A DNA stretch of 64,000 nt from contig JASAND010007849.1 of assembly GCA_030248195.1 (NCBI GenBank), positions 23,414 through 87,413 of the forward strand. The letters are read 5' to 3'. Source of the stretch: Trissonchulus latispiculum. Its lineage: Eukaryota; Nematoda; Enoplea; Enoplida; Ironidae. The notes below the pieces were generated by a model that did not search any database, was not told where the DNA came from, and saw only the letters and a list, made by a program, of their open reading frames with translations. This document shows, piece after piece, positions 1-12,163 of the stretch. A program made the translations under genes and the position numbers. How positions within the stretch are numbered: the stretch's first letter is position 1; each line of letters begins with the position of its first letter.

Positions 1-1122
1 CCACATCCGGCTTGTCCTGTGTTCCAACTTTCTGGATTCGGAAGTTGACTTCCGACATCTTCTCCATTATGCGGTAAGGTCCTTCCCATTTTGGTCTCAT
101 CTTGGCACACATACCGGAAGGAGTTACTCCTGTAACTTTGCGCATCACCAGCATCCCGCGCTCGAAGTGGACCTCTTTGACCTTCTTGTCGAAATTTCTT
201 CTATTCTTCAGCGATGACGCTTCCAACGACTGACGGGCAGCCTTCCAAGCTCGCTCCAACCGAAGAAGTGGGATTGTGAGTAAGAATCATAATTCTCCAA
301 CACCTCATCATTTCTACCATCGAAGAAATGATCCAGAGGCAACCGGATGTCGTGTCCAGTCATCAGGAAATGAGGCGTGTCTCCCACTGAACTATGAACT
401 GAATTCCTACATGCGCAAACCGCCCGGCTCACATAGTCGTCCCAATCCGTTTGGTAGATATCCGCATACCTCATGAAAATGGTCCGGAGAGTCTTGTTCA
501 TTCTTTCCACCACTCCATTAGCCTGCGGATGGTAAGCCGCTGTCCGCTGAAGTTTAGATCCACTAAGCTCGGACAGTTTCGTGAACAGCTTTGGCATGAA
601 ATTTGGTCCACGGTCCGACAGCAAATGCACTGGAACTCCCCAACGAGCGACGAATCCATTGAAGTAGTAGTAGTAGTTTCTGCCTTTTCGTCGGGCATCG
701 CAAATGTCTCTGCATATCGTGTAAAAGGGTCGATGACGATCAAAATACAGGCATTGCCTCGAAGGGTCCTTCTTCGTGCAATGCATCACATCCAGACTGA
801 CCAAATCCAGAGGTCTGTTGGCACGGACTTCATTTTGCAATCCAGCTTGAGGCCTGGCCGGGCCTTTATTGAACTTTGCACAAACCTTGCAAGTTCTGAT
901 GAAGTCAGCGAGGTCCTGTGCCATGGTCGGCCAATAATACCGTGACACGAGGCTCGCATAGCAAGCTTTATGGCTGCGATGACCACCAACCATGATGCTC
1001 GAGTGCACTTCTTCCATGATTACCTCTCGGTAATCGTAAGGCACGGCGATCGATTTGAAGGCGTCACCAGACATGTGCAGGAGGGGAAGTTCTGGGGGGG
1101 GATGAAACCCCCCCAAGCACAC
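1..1122 (-). pseudogene. Gypsy integrase fragment (broken)
   Basis: An HHCC zinc-binding region (CKVC visible) is followed by the DDE core: LDVMH, LSDRGPNF and the E in NGVVERMNKT. A GPY/F-like module (KWEGPYRIMEKM) is read close to the left edge at about 60-110. The frame shifts inside the catalytic core near 680-745: the continuation VIDPFTRYAETFAM is in another frame. A TAG triplet run at 664-678 has expanded the site into a Tyr/Thr tract. The protein would join strands of element cDNA to host DNA, but this copy cannot be functional. Confidence 0.85.
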
Positions 1123-2021
1123 GTATGGACGTCACCTCTTCTTCGACCTCTTTCATCCACATGCCGAACAAACAGGAGACCGTCCTGTATGAAGAAGTAC
1201 GGCCGGAGTTTCTGCAACAGAGCAGCTTCCTGGTCATCATCCGGCAGGAATTTCAGTTCAATCAAGTCCACCATGGGCTTGAATTCCGGTTCTTTGCGCA
1301 GCGCGCGTTTCCACTCGGCGGAAGTGAGCACATCATCACCAATGGTACAGATTTCCGGCGAGGACATGACTTCTGTCCCATCCATTTCCATTTCCGTTGG
1401 ACGGTCATAGCCTGGAAAACGTGACAATACGTCCGGAACTACATTGTCTCGACCTGGTCGATAATCCACAATGAAATCGAACTCCTGCAGGCGCAAGGCA
1501 AATCTTGCCTGTCTTCCAGCTCCCAGCACAGTTCTGTTGTTAAGAAGATCCTTAACTGCCATATGATCCGTTCTGATGATGAAGGCTCTTGTCGTCAGAT
1601 AGTGGCGAAACTTCTGACATGCCCAAACCACTCCTGCTCCTTCGAGATCTGTGGCCGAATTATTCCTCTCGTACACCGTGAGTGTACGACTGGCATACGC
1701 CACTGGACGAGTCTTCACCGTCCATGCCACGCCCAGCTTCTTCGGACTGCGAGGAATCGACACGGGCTGTTCGAGGACCGCTCCCAAGCCATGATGGCTC
1801 GCATCCACCGACAGGATGAAAATCTTGTCGAAATCCGGATACGCCAACACCGGAGCTTCGGTCAGAACTTTCTTCAGTGCGTCGAACGCCCGTTGTCTAG
1901 CTTCGGTCCACTCGAAGACAGAATCCTTTTTGAGCAGTTCAATGACCGGTGCTGCCACCTTGGCATAGTTGGGCACAAACCTCCGATAGTATCCTGACAT
2001 TCCGAGGATGCCTTGACGCAA
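1020..2021 (-). pseudogene. Gypsy RNase H region of pol
   Basis: The frame begins at the end of the RT thumb (GMSGYYRRFVPNYAKVAAP), then shows the RNase H core: ILSVDASHHGLGAVL, a Glu in TDLEGAGVVWA, RTDHMAVKDLL and RPGRDNVVPDVLSR. These contain the family's acidic residues (D, E, D, D). The domain degrades RNA in the RNA:DNA hybrid during reverse transcription. The C-terminal part overlaps the integrase frame, with a frameshift near 1080-1110 where a G7/C8 homopolymer lies. Confidence 0.85.
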
Positions 2022-2818
2022 TCAGTAGGGTTAGGTAGCTTGGCCACTGCAGCTACCTTGACAGGATCTACTTCGTAGCCATCCTGACTGATCAGATGCC
2101 CTGAGAATGGGACTTTCTTGCGGATGAAGACACATTTCTTCAGTCTGATCCGTAGTCCATTATCACGCAGCTTCTGGAAAACGACCTTGAGCATTTTCAG
2201 ATGCTCACTGAAGGATCTTGATGGAATCAGGACATCATCAATGTAGACAGGCAATCCGGTCAAAACCTTTCCCATGATCCTCTGAAAGGTGGCTGGCGCA
2301 TTGCACAGCCCAAAAGGCATGACGTTCATGTGGAACAGTCCCATGTGAGACACGAATGCTGTCTTCTCCCGATGCTCAGGGTATACCTCGACCTGCCAAT
2401 AACCAGCTGCTAAATCTATCGTTGAAAAGATTGCACTACACTTTAGCTGGTCCATGATTTCGTCAATCTTTGGCAGTGGGTAGTTGTCCTTCTTGGTGAT
2501 CTTATTCAGCCTGCGGTAGTCAATGACCAATCTGGTTGAACCATCCTTCTTTCCAACTATAATGCAGGGAAAAGACCACGGACTTGTCGAGGGTTCGCAT
2601 ACCCCTTCCTTGAGCATGGAGTTTATGTACTTCTCGACCTCAGCCTTCTGCTTCGGGTTCATACCATAGGCACGGCTCTTCAGAGGTCCATCCTTGTCTG
2701 TATTAATCAGATGCTGATTGATTTTGGTCCGACCAGGATTACCTGGTAGGGCCACCGCGTCGTAGTATTCCAAAAGCATCTTCTTGAACTCCACTTTGAT
2801 GTCGTCCGAGCAATCCAT
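1874..2818 (-). pseudogene. Gypsy reverse transcriptase region of pol
   Basis: Classical RT blocks are readable in order: RLVIDYRRLNKITKKDNYPLP, FSTIDLAAGYWQV, FHMNVMPFGLCNAPATFQRIM and the catalytic box VYIDDVL, followed by the connection LKKCVFIRKKVPFSGHLIS. The frame is lost near 1990-2035, where it must move to the RNase H frame. Upstream the match fades into frames with no recognised protease. The copy is degenerate, but the YIDD box is intact. Confidence 0.9.
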
Positions 2819-3694
2819 TTTGTCAAAATCAACATTGGCCTCAATATCCTCCAGTTTTTCTTACTCCGTAGGTTCAGGACGTGGCTCCCGATCCTCAGCA
2901 GAGTAGAAATGTCCACCAATGGCCGTTTCCGAAGGCATTTCCCGATCCTTATCCGCATCAGGATCAGTTGACTTATGGATCTCGGTTCTATGTTTGGGTT
3001 CTTGGACCGCATAAGTTACTGGCTATTTGGGCCGCTGGACCACGGCTGCGTCAACTTGTTCCATAGATGGCTGCAATGGTAAATCCAACGGATAAAACCC
3101 TGGAAGCATCCTGTGTAACTTGCTTACACTTTCACCAACCTGTTCCGCCCATAGCGAATATGTGGCCGGATGACCGAACCATCTATTGAGATTGTAATGG
3201 ATGGTCTGCAAGTCGACCCCTGCCTCCATTACGTAGGATGTCGGCCGTTCCGTCTCACGAATCTGGACTGCTGGACAGGCCTCTCCCATTACCATTCCTT
3301 TAGGGAGGTCAACAATTTGTAGACACGAATGTAGGTGACCTTCGGCGTCACAGTCAGGACACCAGCCTGAGGAAACACTCCACATGTTTCAATAGCATCC
3401 GGATTCGCTTCAAACAGCATGAACTGGCTCTTCGGTACGGCCAGGCCTCCTGCTATCGTAGCCTTTACCGGCGTATCCTTTTCTCGACCAGGGAGCACTC
3501 TGACCCTTTACCTGATGCACAATGACCGCTGCAGCCAATGGGATATTGTAAACCACCAATATCCCCTGCAGTTCAGCTGAATTCAAAAACAACACTCTTC
3601 CATAGTATCTGGACATGAAACCACCACCAGGATGAATGCTGTAGCCCATATCATACAAGTCATACCCTATCAGCGTTTGTAACTCCGGAACCAC
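2707..3694 (-). pseudogene. Broken linker between gag and RT of the Gypsy element
   Basis: Four short overlapping minus-strand frames (2707-3012, 3023-3385, 3289-3498, 3410-3694) fill the stretch where the aspartic protease and N-terminal pol should be. No intact D-T/S-G protease motif is visible. The assignment rests on position only. Confidence 0.45.
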
Positions 3695-4985
3695 ATAGAA
3701 CCTGTAAGTTCACCGCCTCACCGTTCATGACCTGTCGAACAACTTCACGGATGTCTTTTTTGGCCGATCCGTCACGGTCAGCCTCGTCTTCGGGATGACC
3801 CGAAGTCGAGGGACGATCCATGTCGTCATCAGGTTCGGTGGCCTTGGACACCTTTGCGACCACGTTGGCGGTGTCCTCCTGTCGGCATTTCTTCATGAAG
3901 GCACTCAGAACCTCCTCGAAATCCTCCATGTTGTCAACGACCGTCTTCGCTGCTGCCTTCGTTTTAGGGGTTTGCCGTTGAACGGCACCCTCCATTTTCT
4001 CCAGTGTATCCTCCTCTTGACTCCAGGTGTCCTGTGCTCTGGTCAGTCGAGTCCAGTATGCCTCCAACATATTCGCGTCTACCTTGGACAAATCCAACGG
4101 ATCAAACCTATTGAACGTCGGAATATCATCCTGACCTTTGGTGGAGGTCCGGTTCGCGGCTTTTCGTGGAGTATGCCAGGTATCACCGGCTGACCGCCGA
4201 AGTTTCAATTTCGGAATAGCTGGAGGCTCCCGGTTCGCGTTCTCGGTCTTCCTGGCAGTAGCAGACGTCGATGACGACGTAGGCTGATCACGAGGATAGT
4301 CCCCGAAGCTCGTGCTAGAAACCCGAGTTGAACTCGAGTTCGAAGCACGAGCATCCGATGAACTGGATTCCGGATTGCAATCCTTTGATCCAGCCTCCTG
4401 AAGAGACAAGCCGTCCTTGACCGTGACAGCTTGTGTTGCCACCGAATTCATCGGTGACTGTTCCGAATCCGATTCCTGACAAACAGACCCATCCTGTGAC
4501 TGCGCTTTGCCCTTCTTCTTCTTACCATTTTTGTTGGGCTTCTTGGGTTTCTTCGGCTTTTTCGTTCCTCGAGGATCCTGAAATTCCTCAGGTTCCTGAC
4601 GCTCCTGAGGCCTCAAAGGACCCTGGGTTTGCCGCTGAGGCAAGTGAAGTCTTCTAGGGAAGACCCCGACCGAATGGCGATCCTGCTTCCGTCCATTATG
4701 TAGTACACAAGCCATATGGAAGCACTTAGCTTCAGGATATCCTTCAATGCATTTCCGACGTGGGGTATGCAATTCCTCATCTGACAACGTCCCAATATGC
4801 TGATATCGTAACATATTGACATGACCTGAGTGACGAAACTGGCTGGCTGGTCGAACCCAATGGCCGACCTGAGATCCCTGTGATCCACGGTTCGGGAAAT
4901 AGTGACCCTTGTTGTCGGGTGGCCTCGTAATCATGCTGACATGACCGGCCTGCGGTTTTTTGGCGGGGGTCCGCTCCCCCATCAT
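3660..4985 (-). pseudogene. Unassigned low-complexity ORF in the Gypsy element (gag/pre-protease region)
   Basis: This is a 441-codon minus-strand open frame between the gag knuckle and pol. It has a lysine/proline block (KKPKKPKKPNKNGKKKKGK), a Ser/Thr-rich stretch and an acidic helical C-terminal half (EEDTLEKMEGAVQRQTPK). No enzyme domain is recognised. It probably belongs to a long gag C-terminus or pol N-terminus of the element. The start shown is stop-to-stop and no initiator can be argued for. Confidence 0.4.
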
Positions 4986-6015
4986 TCGTTTCCCGAATTG
5001 CCACCAGTTCGTTGACCAGCATTGCTTCCACCACCATCACCTCGCTTCCTGAACCCACCACCGCCGCGACCTGATGACAGGAAGCGACCCAAACCACGCG
5101 TTGCACCACCACCGCCGGACGGGCGTTTCACTTCGAACTGACCAGTGCCGTCCTCCTTCTGTTTCAGCAAGCATCCAAAGAATCTGCTGTTCACTATTCT
5201 GAGCCAAAGTGGGTCGTCACTCCAGAAGGTGATGTTCTTATTGTACACCGGACAATGTGCCTACCTGTGACCAGGTTCCGCGCAGTACGTACAACGATTG
5301 GACCTGTCCTGATTAGAGGAGGCCTTTCCTGAACTTTCAGTGTTCGCCTGTTGCTCCACCAAGAAGCAGACTTCCTCCGCGTCCAAATCTTGCATGTTCG
5401 GATCGTCCAATATCTCACAGGCTGCGACCACTTCATCGTCCCAGGTTTGCTGACCTGTTGCCATCGCCTGACCTTGGACGATCGAGTTTCTGATGTCCTG
5501 AAGCTCACGTTTGAGTTCGCGTACATACGCTGGACATTCCTGCTGATCAATGGGCTGAACCCTCTCAGCATCACCAACGCTACAAATGGTCTCCATGGGT
5601 ATTGATTGAGTATCACCATCCTCGACCGCTTCCAAGATACGCACGGCTCGCATGAAGATATCATTAGGCCTGCGATGCTCCCAATTCTCGGCGTCAGCGA
5701 ACAAACTGCCACTTTTGCTCGCAATGCCGCTTTGGGTCCTCTAGAGGCCCGCTCCGCCACCTTAAGCTCACGATCCTTCAGCTCGGCCGTCGGAAAGGCT
5801 TTACTGGCGAGGGACCTCAGTTCGTTGAGATAATCCAGGCTCGATTCTGATGCGAGTTGTTTCCGTTCGAAGAATTCCCGAGCATATTTGTCTGCCGATT
5901 TGGTGGCCGTTTGCCATTTGTGGCCATTTGTATGCCACAACAAGGGCCGTTTGAGTTCAAGCTCGGCACCACTTGCCTCCCAAGTTGATTCAAACATCTT
6001 CAGCCATGTTGACAA
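4982..6015 (-). pseudogene. Gypsy gag with CCHC zinc knuckle (frameshifted)
   Basis: The first part (5194-6015) is capsid-like: YAREFFERKQLASESSLDYL matches the usual gag pattern of a helical capsid with short runs of basic and acidic residues. After a frameshift near 5700 the continuation (5261-5704) ends in a zinc knuckle start, CTYCAEPGHR. A third frame (4982-5248) has a Gly/Arg-rich nucleocapsid-like tail. The packaging protein of the element is therefore in three pieces. The first open frame has no ATG at its 5' end. Confidence 0.65.
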
Positions 6016-6136
6016 TTTGATTAGTTTTTAGTTAGTTTTGACAATAGGCTTAGTTTTTCTGAGTTGGCTTGAGTTTGGCTTGAGTTGGGAGGGGGTTTCC
6101 TGGGTTGTGGAGTTGGGAGGAGGTTGTGGAGGAGAC

Positions 6137-6850
6137 GTACCGGAATCACGGTCGACCCTAGGTAAAATTTCAAAGTTGACCGTTTTCGCCCGAAAAAGTT
6201 CTTCTGGGGGATTATCAGGGACGGGGATTAAAAAATTGCCTTAGTTTTGTTCTATTTCTTAAGCTCCAGCACCCATGACCGGAACCTCGGCCGACCCAAG
6301 GTTTAAAATTAAAAATTGACTATTTTCGTCCATAAAAACTTATCTAGGGAGTTTTTGGGGTCAAGTTTTGTTTTGTTAAATCAAAGTCAAGTTTTGTTCC
6401 ATTTCTAAACCGGAACCACGATCGACCCAGGGTCAATTTACAAAGTTGACCCTTTTCGCTCAAAAAATTTTACCTAGGGGGTTTTCAGGGTGGTAGTTTC
6501 TAAAAATGATCTCAGAATTTTGCTAAGATTAAAGCTCTGTGCTGACCCTTGGCCGGAACCATGGCTGACCCCAGTTTAAATTTCAAAGTTGTTGATTTTC
6601 GCTCGAAACAATTTGTCTAGGGTTAATTCAAGGACGTAGAATTCAAAAGTGAGCTTAGATTTTTGCTAAGATCAAAGGTACTTTGACCCAAACCACGTTA
6701 TCGGGAAACTATATCTAGGGTGTAGACTTCAAAACCGACCTCAGGTTTTAGTTTGGACTTAAACTCTGCAGCCATGATTGTTCATTTTGACTGAGAAAAC
6801 TTTAAAGGGTTCGTAAATCTGACAATGATCGTAGAATTTTGTAGGGTGCG
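6137..6850. repeat. Degenerate tandem repeat, unit about 131-143 bp, 4-5 copies
   Basis: Units begin with a CCGGAAYCNCGGYCGACCC-like phrase at about 6140, 6280, 6411 and 6554, with a weaker fifth near 6680. Each continues with AAAGTTGACC, a TTTTCGCYC box and CTAGGG. Spacings are 140, 131 and 143 bp. The array adjoins the 5' side of the decayed Gypsy element, so it may be its LTR/leader or an independent minisatellite. Confidence 0.7.
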
Positions 6851-6979
6851 ACCGTTAGTGAGCATTTCACAGTCCGTCTGGTACAATACCAGTGGGAGGC
6901 ACCAATAGTGTGAACCAGTGGTGAACCTTCGCCGTTACAAGCGGCAAACCAGTGGCAAGTTTACAGCCAATACAGGCGG

Positions 6980-7213
6980 ATGTCATTTATTGACAAAAAG
7001 CAGCAACAATACTATACAGTAAAAGAAGGTTCAGCAAAATATGGTACAACAACAACACTGTACAACAAAAATATGGTACGAATACTGGTCAAGAAAACAC
7101 TGCACAAAACAATGTACAGCAAAAGTGTGATACGACACGAATGCTGGTCAATAACACTGCGCAAAATAATGTGCAACAATACTGTAAAACTACTAGTCAT
7201 ATTATCTACTTGA
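6980..7213. repeat. Diverged short tandem repeat (about 57 bp)
   Basis: A phrase with GGTACGAATACTGGTCAA, AACACTGCACAAAA and AATGTACAGCAA at about 7072-7126 recurs in altered form at 7127-7182. A partial unit lies before it. Open frames in this stretch are by-products of the A-rich repeat. Confidence 0.5.
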
Positions 7214-7930
7214 GCTCAAGAACGTCTGCAATAATTATTCGGCACGGTGTCGAGAACATTGTCGTCTGTATTGAGATGAGATTTGGGCGTGAAACCAGTA
7301 GCATGGCAGCCCGTCAACATTGACGTTTTTAGTTGTTTTACCATTTTAACTTAGAACCACATGTGAACCCGGAACTGTTCTTAAAACTGTAGTCGTAAAA
7401 AATCCGGCAATTTTAGGCAATTTCAGCACGGTGCAGATAGGTGCAGACAGATGCAGTAAGGTTTAGTCAACCGATTTTGGGCTCATAGTTTAAAGAGCTG
7501 ACTTAGGGGTCTCTTAGTTTATAAGTTCTTCGTGAAGCACCAACCTCCTAACTTTTTCTCATAAATAGCAAACTTAAGAGCTTTCAGCTTTCAGCTTAAG
7601 CCTTTGTGAAACGCCCCTCTTACCCTTCGCTACTTTCGTCTGCCTGAAATTGATAAAATAGCAGCTATGTAGTTGAGTGACATTTGTCATAGAACAATTA
7701 ATCCTGATGTTCCGACACTAATTGTGGAATTCGTTCGCTGTCTAAAGGCTGACATTCTAGAACATTGATTTGACAACTGAAAATTTATTGATGGAGTGCT
7801 TACTTTGCTAATTTCATAAAATAAAGGTATGTAAAAAGCAGTCAATCCACGACTTGATAGTTTAATTTGACATGTTGGGTACAGGAAATCGCTAATTTGC
7901 AACAAGTTGTTCATTAGCTTGCCAGCAGTG
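7214..7930. other. Intergenic, no gene seen
   Basis: Mixed-composition DNA upstream of the signal-peptide exon. I see no coding homology, no tRNA and no clear repeat other than a short CTTTCAG duplication near 7580. Confidence 0.5.
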
Positions 7931-7935
7931 TAGAC

Positions 7936-7970
7936 TATTTAAAATCGGATTGGAAATCCAATATCACAGT
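7936..7970 (+). promoter_or_regulatory. Possible TATA/initiator region of the secreted-protein gene
   Basis: TATTTAAAA at 7936-7944 is followed about 20-25 bp later by ATCACAGTT, which resembles an initiator. It lies 60-70 bp before the ATG at 8006. This is suggestive only. Confidence 0.3.
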
Positions 7971-8005
7971 TTAATTTCATCCAAGTTCGAAATTCTCTTC
8001 GAGGT

Positions 8006-8062
8006 ATGATGTGGCCAAGCCTGGGACTGGCACTTCTTTGTGCTTGCCTGTTCTTGGCAGAG
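8006..8062 (+). CDS. First coding exon with signal peptide, partner exons uncertain
   Basis: ATG ATG opens a 19-codon frame, MMWPSLGLALLCACLFLAE, which is a textbook hydrophobic signal peptide. It runs straight into a consensus splice donor (GAG|GTGAGT), phase 0. It is too short for ORF callers. It is therefore the likely first exon of a secreted protein. The nearest plus-strand exon that could belong to such a protein is the C-type-lectin-like segment at 29373, beyond the retrotransposon. The phases do not join directly (0 against 1), so at least one more exon would be needed or the two are unrelated. Confidence 0.5.
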
Positions 8063-8436
8063 GTGAGTACTTAAATTCTTAAATACTTAAATACATCCAG
8101 GCTCCCAAATAAAATATTCCAGTGAATTCGACGCTGATGTTTCTGATTCCTTGGTCTGATTCCAATATATTGGAAGCTTCAGCATCAAGCCAAAAGTTTT
8201 TGATTTGCGCCCGTATCGTGTTCCAATAAAGGGATAAAATGCTTTCGGATGTGCTGCACTCAGTCCTGGAACCTATGTGCGCCTTTCCCACCACGTTGAC
8301 GTTTCCAACGTAATTTCTATTAGGCAAAGTACTAGAATATAGTGTGTGTACACGCGCGCGTGTGTGTGTGCACGCGCGTGCGTGTGCGTGTGTGGTTCTA
8401 AAGCAATGCTTGAGCCCTGCTTGCAGCAACTCAAAA

Positions 8437-9810
<1,374 letters not shown>

Positions 9811-10080
9811 CATGGGTAGACCCTCTCATCGAGAACGGAAAAAGGGTAGACCCTCTCGTCGAGAACGGAAAAAAGGGTAGACCCCTAAGCCATTTTTACC
9901 AAAAATTGCTCATTTTTTAGCAAATTTAGCGATTGTTTCAAAAATTTCTTAAAAATCGCTAAAACTCATCATTGTTTACCAATTTTTGCAAATTTTGTGG
10001 CAGACCCCTTTAAAATTTTTGAAGTTTTCAGGGGTAGACCCTTAGCCAGAGTCGGGGTAGACCCCCCCAGAATTGGACCC
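9811..10080. repeat. GGTAGACCC-rich repeat with a 33-bp tandem duplication
   Basis: GGGTAGACCCTCTC plus TCGAGAACGG occurs twice in tandem at 9811-9877. Related GGTAGACCC phrases recur at about 9876, 10033 and 10057. The cluster may be a small non-autonomous element. Confidence 0.5.
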
Positions 10081-10279
10081 CGTGTTAATGTATGTCAGCA
10101 ACCATGATTGAATCCGGGAGGTTGCTGCTGTCGCTGAGGCTTAGACTGGCTGTCGATCTTAAATAAAGCAGACAGGAAGTAAATATTTGTTCTTCCGCGC
10201 CCGCCGAATGCCTTTTCGATAGCCCTTTCCACAACAGCTTCTTATTGTCGTCTACCAGGCCAGTGCCACTTGATTTGGT

Positions 10280-10582
10280 TTACTTTCCGTCTATGGCGTC
10301 AATGGTTGGCCAAAGGTTTGCAGGATTTGCTAGCAGATAGAGAACCTGCTTACTCTTTACACCAGTTTCTTGTTGCTGAGGGGATGATTCTGCTGGTTTT
10401 CTAGGAAATTTTTCTCCATTCCATCCTGTCGTGATCAGTTCTGTGTGCAAGATTCGCGACGTCTCTGCTTCATCTCTTCTGGCCGCAGCAGTGAGTTCCT
10501 TTAGACCACCACGGCAAGCGTAAATAGTTCTTTTTTTGTTAGTAATATGTCCACAGTCGAAGCAAACTCCTTCCAGTTTGCC
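10280..10582 (-). pseudogene. Unassigned 100-codon minus-strand frame, possible transposase remnant
   Basis: The frame is open from a stop at 10583-10585 to a stop at 10280. It has no ATG near its start. It reads a Cys pattern (VCFDCGHITNKKRTIYAC) followed by a hydrophilic tail. The CxxC...C spacing recalls the zinc-binding ends of some DNA transposases, but I cannot assign it. Confidence 0.2.
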
Positions 10583-10725
10583 TTAATTCGAAGAGTTGCT
10601 GGTTCGGTAGTTGATCCTGGTCGGCGGTCCATCCGTTAGCTGCAGTAAAACTGATTTATTCCTCCAGTGTTGTTAGTTGCAATTGCATTGTCCAATAACG
10701 ATGAGTTAGCATTTTAGTCACCACA

Positions 10726-11106
10726 ATGACTGTGGGACCACTGTGGAGGCAGTTCGGATGCCTGTCGTTGTTGTTGCTGTTGTTATTGCCGGGCTACTCA
10801 GCCAAGAGGCTATATGAGGGCGCTAACCTTTGTCTCTCCCCATCAGTCATAGCTAACACGACTCTCGCTTCGTCGCCTGAATGCTGTCCCACAAAGGGAA
10901 GCTGGTGCAGACACCTTCTTGGCCTTTCGGCTCCGGTAGTAAGACATCCATTAACTGCTCATACGCAAGGTAGAGGAGCACAGCATTTTTCGACACTCCA
11001 AGCCCCAAGCGCAGATGGGGTGGGATCAGATACAAACACGGAAAGTTGTGTGATCCATTTTGAGTGCATGACTCGTTTGCACCCAACACTCCCTCGCAGG
11101 AGGTAG
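10726..11106 (+). CDS. Hypothetical 126-aa ORF with signal-peptide-like start
   Basis: ATG in a fair context (CACAATGAC) opens MTVGPLWRQFGCLSLLLLLL, a strong hydrophobic core ending near GYSA, as in a secreted protein. The rest is Cys- and Ser-rich without a recognised fold, and the frame ends just before the aberrant G-rich block. It may be a first exon read through into intron, or chance. No family is recognised. Confidence 0.3.
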   Translation: MTVGPLWRQFGCLSLLLLLLLPGYSAKRLYEGANLCLSPSVIANTTLASSPECCPTKGSWCRHLLGLSAPVVRHPLTAHTQGRGAQHFSTLQAPSADGVGSDTNTESCVIHFECMTRLHPTLPRRR

Positions 11107-11122
11107 GCGGACCACATTGCAG

Positions 11123-11200
11123 AAATGTGGAGGGGGGGGGGGGCGGTGGGGGGGGTGGGTAGGGGGGGGGGGGGGTGCGGTGGGTGGGGGGTTGGGGGGT

Positions 11201-11243
<43 letters not shown>

Positions 11244-11593
11244 GTGGGGGGGGGGGGGGGGGGAGTTTTGGGGTGTGTATTTTTTTTTTTTTTGGGAGAG
11301 GATTTTTGTTATGTAGCAGGAAGGGGGGAAAAAAAAAAATTAAATTTGGGGGGGGGGCGGGGGGGCGGGGGTGTTTTTTTTTTTGGGGGGGGGGGGGGGG
11401 TTTTTTTTTTTTTTTTTTATGTTGTTGTTGTTTGGGTTTTTTTGTGGGTTTGATTATTTTTTTTTATTTTTTTGGGGGGGGGGGGGGGGTGGTGGTTTGG
11501 TGGTGTTTGGTTGTTTTTGTTGTTGTGGGGGCGGGGGGGGGGGGGGGGGTTGTGTTTTGGGTTGTTTTTGTTTTTTGGTGGTTGTTTTGGGGT
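11123..11593. repeat. G/T-only low-complexity block
   Basis: About 470 bp made almost only of long G runs and T runs, with very few A or C. It ends exactly at the LTR boundary at 11594. Glycine/phenylalanine-rich frames here are meaningless. It could be a real poly-G/T tract, but it looks like low-quality consensus sequence. Confidence 0.9.
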
Positions 11594-12147
11594 TGTGAAG
11601 TTTGACTCTACTGATCTTAGTAAAATGCTGTTGCCTGACTTTTATTCTCTAGGTTAGAACTCGATTACAGGTGAACAAACGTGGTGTGTGACGCTGGAGC
11701 AATGTTCGGTCCTGACCAACTAAAAATCGAGGAAAAGATTACAACGGTTTATTGTAAATTTAGGCAAATACTTGACGACGAAAATTAGAACAAAACATAA
11801 ATTTCAGTCACAAAACTATGAACTTGACAAAATACTAAACAACACAAAAATGCCCGGCAAAAGCCGGCTGAGCGACAGGATAAACTTGACCCAACCAACC
11901 AACTTAACAACCCCAAAGATTCGAACCCAAAATTCACACCCAACCACTCTTCATCAAAACTTACACCCACAACTAACTCTGACAAACAACCCAATATGGA
12001 GGATTACAATTATTAGCTATCCGAACCTACGAATTTAGACAAGAGTAATGCGAAATGATTGAACGTTCAACAAATGAAATGTTATTTTCACTTAGGCTTA
12101 GCAGCTCATGAATAATTTATATCTTTCCTGCCGGTGCTAACTTCACA
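11594..12147 (-). repeat. 3' LTR of the 17.7 kb element
   Basis: 554 bp, TG...CA with 9-bp inverted ends (TGTGAAGTT / AACTTCACA). It aligns along its full length with 28775-29315. Both copies share a GCCCGGCAAAAGCCGGC hairpin. Differences are substitutions plus many small indels. Confidence 0.95.
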
Positions 12148-12152
12148 TAATA

Positions 12153-12163
12153 CCCCCTCTTTT
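12153..12163 (-). other. Polypurine tract
   Basis: On the minus strand AAAAGAGGGGG lies 5 bp upstream of the 3' LTR. This is the normal site and composition for priming plus-strand DNA synthesis. Confidence 0.8.

Larger units (their letters stand above)
1..6015 (-). mobile_element. Decayed Ty3/Gypsy LTR retrotransposon, left end outside window
   Basis: Minus-strand homology runs in the order gag, CCHC knuckle, reverse transcriptase, RNase H, integrase and GPY/F chromodomain-like tail, from 6015 down to base 1. That order (RT-RH before IN) places it in Ty3/Gypsy. The reading frame is broken at least six times and frames overlap, so it is a pseudo-element. The 3' LTR lies beyond the left edge. 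No clear 5' LTR, primer binding site or TG...CA boundary was found to the right of 6015. It is a different lineage from the 17.7 kb element in this window: pol sequences differ throughout and it shows no downstream ORFs here. Confidence 0.9.

Noticed and set aside
11117..11657. Glycine/phenylalanine-rich frames
   Set aside because: Translations of the G/T-only block.
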